A DNA stretch of 43,762 bases from Betaproteobacteria bacterium. Its GTDB lineage: Bacteria > Pseudomonadota > Gammaproteobacteria > Burkholderiales > SG8-39. The translations under genes and the position numbers were made by a program. The DNA lies in the NCBI GenBank assembly GCA_009693435.1, contig SHXF01000031.1, positions 1 through 43,762 of the forward strand, given 5' to 3'. Below are positions 41,321 through 43,762 of the stretch, in pieces (within the stretch, counting starts at the first letter, position 1; each line of letters opens with the position of its first letter). The notes under the pieces were generated by a model. That model saw only the letters and a list, made by a program, of their open reading frames with translations. It made no database searches and was not told where the DNA came from.

Positions 41321-42499
41321 ATGCAGGCAGGCAGCGCGCCGGTTTCCGGGGCAGCGAACAGCAGGTACGCGGATTTCGTGCACACCGGGCCGGGTACCCT
41401 GGCCGGCAGGTATCTGCGCACGTTCTGGCAACCGGTGTTTGTGGCTGACCATTTGCCGCGCGGACGCGCGCGCGCCATCACCATCATGGGGGAGGAATTC
41501 ACGCTGTTTCGCGGCGAGAGCGGCAGGGCGCAGTTGCTTGCGCCCAGATGTCCGCACCGCAGCACGCTGCTGTCGGTGGGCTGGGTGGAGGGCGACACGC
41601 TGCGCTGCTTCTACCATGGCTGGCGATTCGACAGCGCCGGGCAATGCGTGGAGCAGCCTGCCGAGAGCGGCGAACTCGCGCACGAAGTGCGTGTGCGCAG
41701 CTATCCGACACGGGAATACCTGGGGCTGGTGTTTGCCTTTCTCGGCGAAGGCGCGCCGCCGGCGTTTCCTTATCTCGCGGTATTCGATGGCATTGGCGAT
41801 GGCATTAGCGATGGCGTGGTGGTGGCAGGGCGTGTCGACCGGGGATGCAACTATTTCAGCCAGCTCGAGAACAGCGTCGACGAGGTTCACTTCAATTTCG
41901 TGCACCGCACCTCGGGGTTCAGCGACGCGGGATTGAACGACAGGCTGCCCGTCGTCTCCGGCGAGGAAACGGAATACGGTATTGCGCGACGTGGCCAGCG
42001 CGGCGACCTGGTGCGCCTGTCGCACATCCTGATGCCCAACGTGATGTACAGCCTGGTGTACGACCATGCGAGCGGGTGGAGCGAGCACCTCGCGTGGCGC
42101 GTGCCGCTGGACGACCTGCGCCATGTCAGTTTCATGACAGACCTGGTGCACCTCGAAGGCGAGGCCAGGGACAAATTTTTCATCGCCCGTGCCGAGGCCG
42201 AAGCAAAGCTCAAGGCACTGCCCTCCGTTGAAGAGGTGGTGGCCGCCATCATGCGCGGGGACCTGCGCATCAGCGACGTCCTGGACCGCCCCGATCTGCT
42301 CAATGTGCAGGACATGGTCGCGCTCATGGGACAGGGCGCGATCCCCGAGCGTGAATCCAATCACCTCGGCCGATCCGATCAGCAGGTGGTGCTGCTGCGG
42401 CGCATTTACACGCGCGAACTGCGGGCGTTCGCCGCGGGGCGGCCGCTGAAATCCTGGCTATGGCCGGCGGGATTGATGGTCACCAGCGGTGTGGCGTGA
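41321..42499 (+). CDS. Rieske [2Fe-2S] ring-hydroxylating oxygenase, large subunit
   Basis: A 392-residue oxygenase. The Rieske cluster ligands are Cys77, His79, Cys96 and His99 (CPHRS, then CFYHGW). The mononuclear iron site is in NSVDEVHFNFVHR with His190 and His195, and Asp187 as bridge. Such enzymes hydroxylate or demethylate aromatic or related acids using an external reductase, which is not adjacent. The start ATG at 41321 has GGGAG 8 bases upstream; ATG 41306 and GTG 41294 are alternatives. A 12-bp repeat encodes GDGISDG near residue 160. Divergent from the quinone oxidoreductase. Confidence 0.9.
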   Translation: MQAGSAPVSGAANSRYADFVHTGPGTLAGRYLRTFWQPVFVADHLPRGRARAITIMGEEFTLFRGESGRAQLLAPRCPHRSTLLSVGWVEGDTLRCFYHGWRFDSAGQCVEQPAESGELAHEVRVRSYPTREYLGLVFAFLGEGAPPAFPYLAVFDGIGDGISDGVVVAGRVDRGCNYFSQLENSVDEVHFNFVHRTSGFSDAGLNDRLPVVSGEETEYGIARRGQRGDLVRLSHILMPNVMYSLVYDHASGWSEHLAWRVPLDDLRHVSFMTDLVHLEGEARDKFFIARAEAEAKLKALPSVEEVVAAIMRGDLRISDVLDRPDLLNVQDMVALMGQGAIPERESNHLGRSDQQVVLLRRIYTRELRAFAAGRPLKSWLWPAGLMVTSGVA

Positions 42500-42542
42500 T
42501 GAATGTTTATTGACACGGGGTACCGTTGAGGCTGAGCGTGTC

Positions 42543-42602
42543 GTCCTTCGACAGGCTCAGCACGAACGGGGAACGGGTCCTTCGACAGGCTTAGGACGAA
42601 CG
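42543..42602. repeat. dispersed intergenic repeat, two copies
   Basis: Two direct copies of gtccttcgacaggctcag followed by acgaacg (42543-42569 and 42577-42602, the second with ctta for ctca). As I recall, the cttcgacaggctcag word is a very common intergenic repeat in many bacterial genomes. It lies between the convergent Rieske and epimerase genes. Confidence 0.75.
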
Positions 42603-42617
42603 TAAGTGGTTTGTCAC

Positions 42618-43580
42618 CTAGTTCAGGTGGTCCCTGAACGTTCTCAGCCACTGTGCCAGCGCGGCGATGCCGCTGTCGAGGTCGTACTCCGGGACGAATC
42701 CCAGTTCTTGCCTGGCGAGCGTGGTGTCCATGATGTCGCGCTGGCGAAAGGTCTGTGCAGCCGCGTCGTGGTGCTTGCCCGGTTCGAAGGCGAGTTCCGG
42801 CAGGTGCCTGCGTATCGCGCGCGCCATGTCTTCGTCGCTGCAGGGCGCGCCGGCCCCGATGTTGTAGGCGCGGCTGGCCGGGTTCTCGCAGAAACAGGCA
42901 AGCTGGATGGCGCGCGCGGCATCGCTCGCATGGATCGGATCGTCGACGGGTGAGCGCGTGAGGTAGGGGCGGCACGGCCGGCCCAGGATGCCCTGCTTGA
43001 GCGCCTCTCCCATGCCGATGGCCACACCGGGCCCGTACACGGAAGCGAGCCTCAGGGCCACGAAACGGGTGCCTGAATGCTGCGCGTGCAGGTCGCCCAT
43101 CCACTCGCCCAGCAGCTTCACCGAACGATAAAGAAACGCCGGGTGTATCGGCACCGTATCGTTTTCGCGGATCAGTCCCCGTGGCGTGCGCAGCCGGCCG
43201 TAGACCGCGCCCGAGCTGGCGAAGACGACGCGCTTCATGCGCAGTTCGCTGGCCGCCTCCAGGATGTTGCGCATCGCCTGGACGCAGAAGTTCAGGATGT
43301 CCGCGTCCCGTCCCTGGCCGGGATAGGCGAGATGGACGATGTGGGTTATCGCTTCTCTCCGGCAGATGTCGCTGAACGCCAGCGGATCCGTCGCGTCGAA
43401 GTACCTGGTGGGGGTGCTAATGGCGAGCAGCGAGAGATTGTGCGAGCGCGGCAGGACATCCGCCGGAACGACGCGATATCCGAGGGATTCCAGATGCATC
43501 ACCGTGTGGGAACCGATGAAACCGTTGGCCCCCGTGACAAGGACAGCCAGATCCGGCGGCGCCGCAGCATCGCTGCTCAT
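42618..43580 (-). CDS. NAD-dependent epimerase/dehydratase (extended SDR)
   Basis: A 320-residue extended short-chain dehydrogenase. The NAD site TGANGFIGSH is at 16-25, followed by an Asp (ADVLPR) near 40, AYP near 85, FASSGAVYG near 120-128 (active-site Ser), and catalytic Tyr-x-x-x-Lys in YRSVK near 150-154. LRLASVYGPG matches sugar-nucleotide epimerases and dehydratases. The sugar cannot be deduced. The start codon region contains a partial duplication (tcgctgctcatcga occurs twice, 43569-43600), and an 18-bp tandem array lies directly upstream. Confidence 0.9.
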   Translation of the reverse strand: MSSDAAAPPDLAVLVTGANGFIGSHTVMHLESLGYRVVPADVLPRSHNLSLLAISTPTRYFDATDPLAFSDICRREAITHIVHLAYPGQGRDADILNFCVQAMRNILEAASELRMKRVVFASSGAVYGRLRTPRGLIRENDTVPIHPAFLYRSVKLLGEWMGDLHAQHSGTRFVALRLASVYGPGVAIGMGEALKQGILGRPCRPYLTRSPVDDPIHASDAARAIQLACFCENPASRAYNIGAGAPCSDEDMARAIRRHLPELAFEPGKHHDAAAQTFRQRDIMDTTLARQELGFVPEYDLDSGIAALAQWLRTFRDHLN

Positions 43581-43602
43581 CGAATGTCGCTGCTCATCGA
43601 GC

Positions 43603-43762
43603 GTTGCAATGCAAGTGTTCGTTGCAATGCAAGTGTTCGTTGCAACGCAAGTGTTCGTTGCAACGCAAGTGTTCGTTGCAACGCAAGTGTTCGTTGCAAC
43701 GCAAGTGTTCGTTGCAATGCAAGTGTTCGTTGCAATGCAAGCGTTCGTTGCAACGCAATCGT
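43603..43762. repeat. 18-bp tandem repeat, about 9 units, reaching the window end
   Basis: Eight full and one partial unit of gttgcaatgcaagtgttc, with c for t in gcaacgc in some units and one cgttc variant near the end. It starts 22 bases upstream of the epimerase start and continues to the end of the window, so its full length is unknown. On minus it would sit in the promoter or leader of the epimerase gene. Confidence 0.9.

Noticed and set aside
43603..43762. Possible CRISPR array
   Set aside because: The 18-bp units are contiguous, with no unique spacers and no cas genes. The same holds for the arrays at 1178, 18350 and 24831.

Overview
The window is high-GC bacterial DNA, most consistent with a member of the Burkholderiales or a close betaproteobacterial relative. 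The clues are three Bug-type (TctC-like) periplasmic binding proteins, whose large expansion is typical of that group, next to MmgE/PrpD, amidase, MaoC, acyl-CoA ligase and Rieske oxygenase genes, and a tryptophanyl-tRNA synthetase with a C-terminal extension. No rRNA, tRNA or CRISPR array was seen.

Positions 1-5500 are an accessory segment. They hold a gene-poor stretch with strong palindromes, an open frame built on a 9-bp repeat, a DUF4143-type AAA ATPase preceded by three direct repeats at an exact 22-bp period, a decayed IS91-type transposase, and two divergent PIN-toxin modules (Phd-VapC on minus, RHH antitoxin-VapC on plus). A third toxin-antitoxin module (HigBA-like) lies at 10967-11571. 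The promoters proposed for two of these modules place transcription starts essentially at the start codon, suggesting leaderless messages.

Positions 5582-31430 are mostly chromosomal metabolism and transport. An amidase-Bug-MmgE/PrpD operon reads on minus and an MFS exporter diverges from it. Then come DUF423, trpS and a second Bug gene on minus. A long plus-strand run follows: MaoC hydratase, acyl-CoA ligase, DUF3301, ferredoxin-NADP reductase, DUF6279 lipoprotein, alpha/beta hydrolase and a TPR protein. A SWIB-domain protein with an intrinsic terminator reads back on minus. Next are MFS, HSL-type esterase and BASS transporter, then a molybdopterin oxidoreductase coupled to an exported M20 peptidase, another MFS, and a YdcF-like protein. 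A spermidine-synthase-like protein is coupled to a methyltransferase that carries a lipoprotein signal peptide.

Positions 32057-37900 are an inserted defence/toxin island: Fic protein, type III DNA methyltransferase (mod), zeta-like toxin kinase, a 71-residue putative antitoxin, and type III restriction subunit (res). The R-M genes are broken: mod by a frameshift, res by a nonsense codon plus loss of the second helicase lobe. Fic and the zeta pair are intact. The right flank is a chimera of a truncated quinone-oxidoreductase copy (its full paralogue is at 40131-41126) and the 3' tail of a second methyltransferase gene resembling the one ending at 32056, so the island sits in rearranged, duplicated sequence.

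The right end holds a bicupin protein, a third Bug gene, a zeta-crystallin-type quinone oxidoreductase divergent from a Rieske oxygenase, and a UDP-sugar-epimerase-like SDR whose upstream region is an 18-bp tandem array. In-frame or gene-edge tandem repeats (9, 12, 18, 20-21 and 24 bp) recur across the window and suggest active tandem duplication in this genome.
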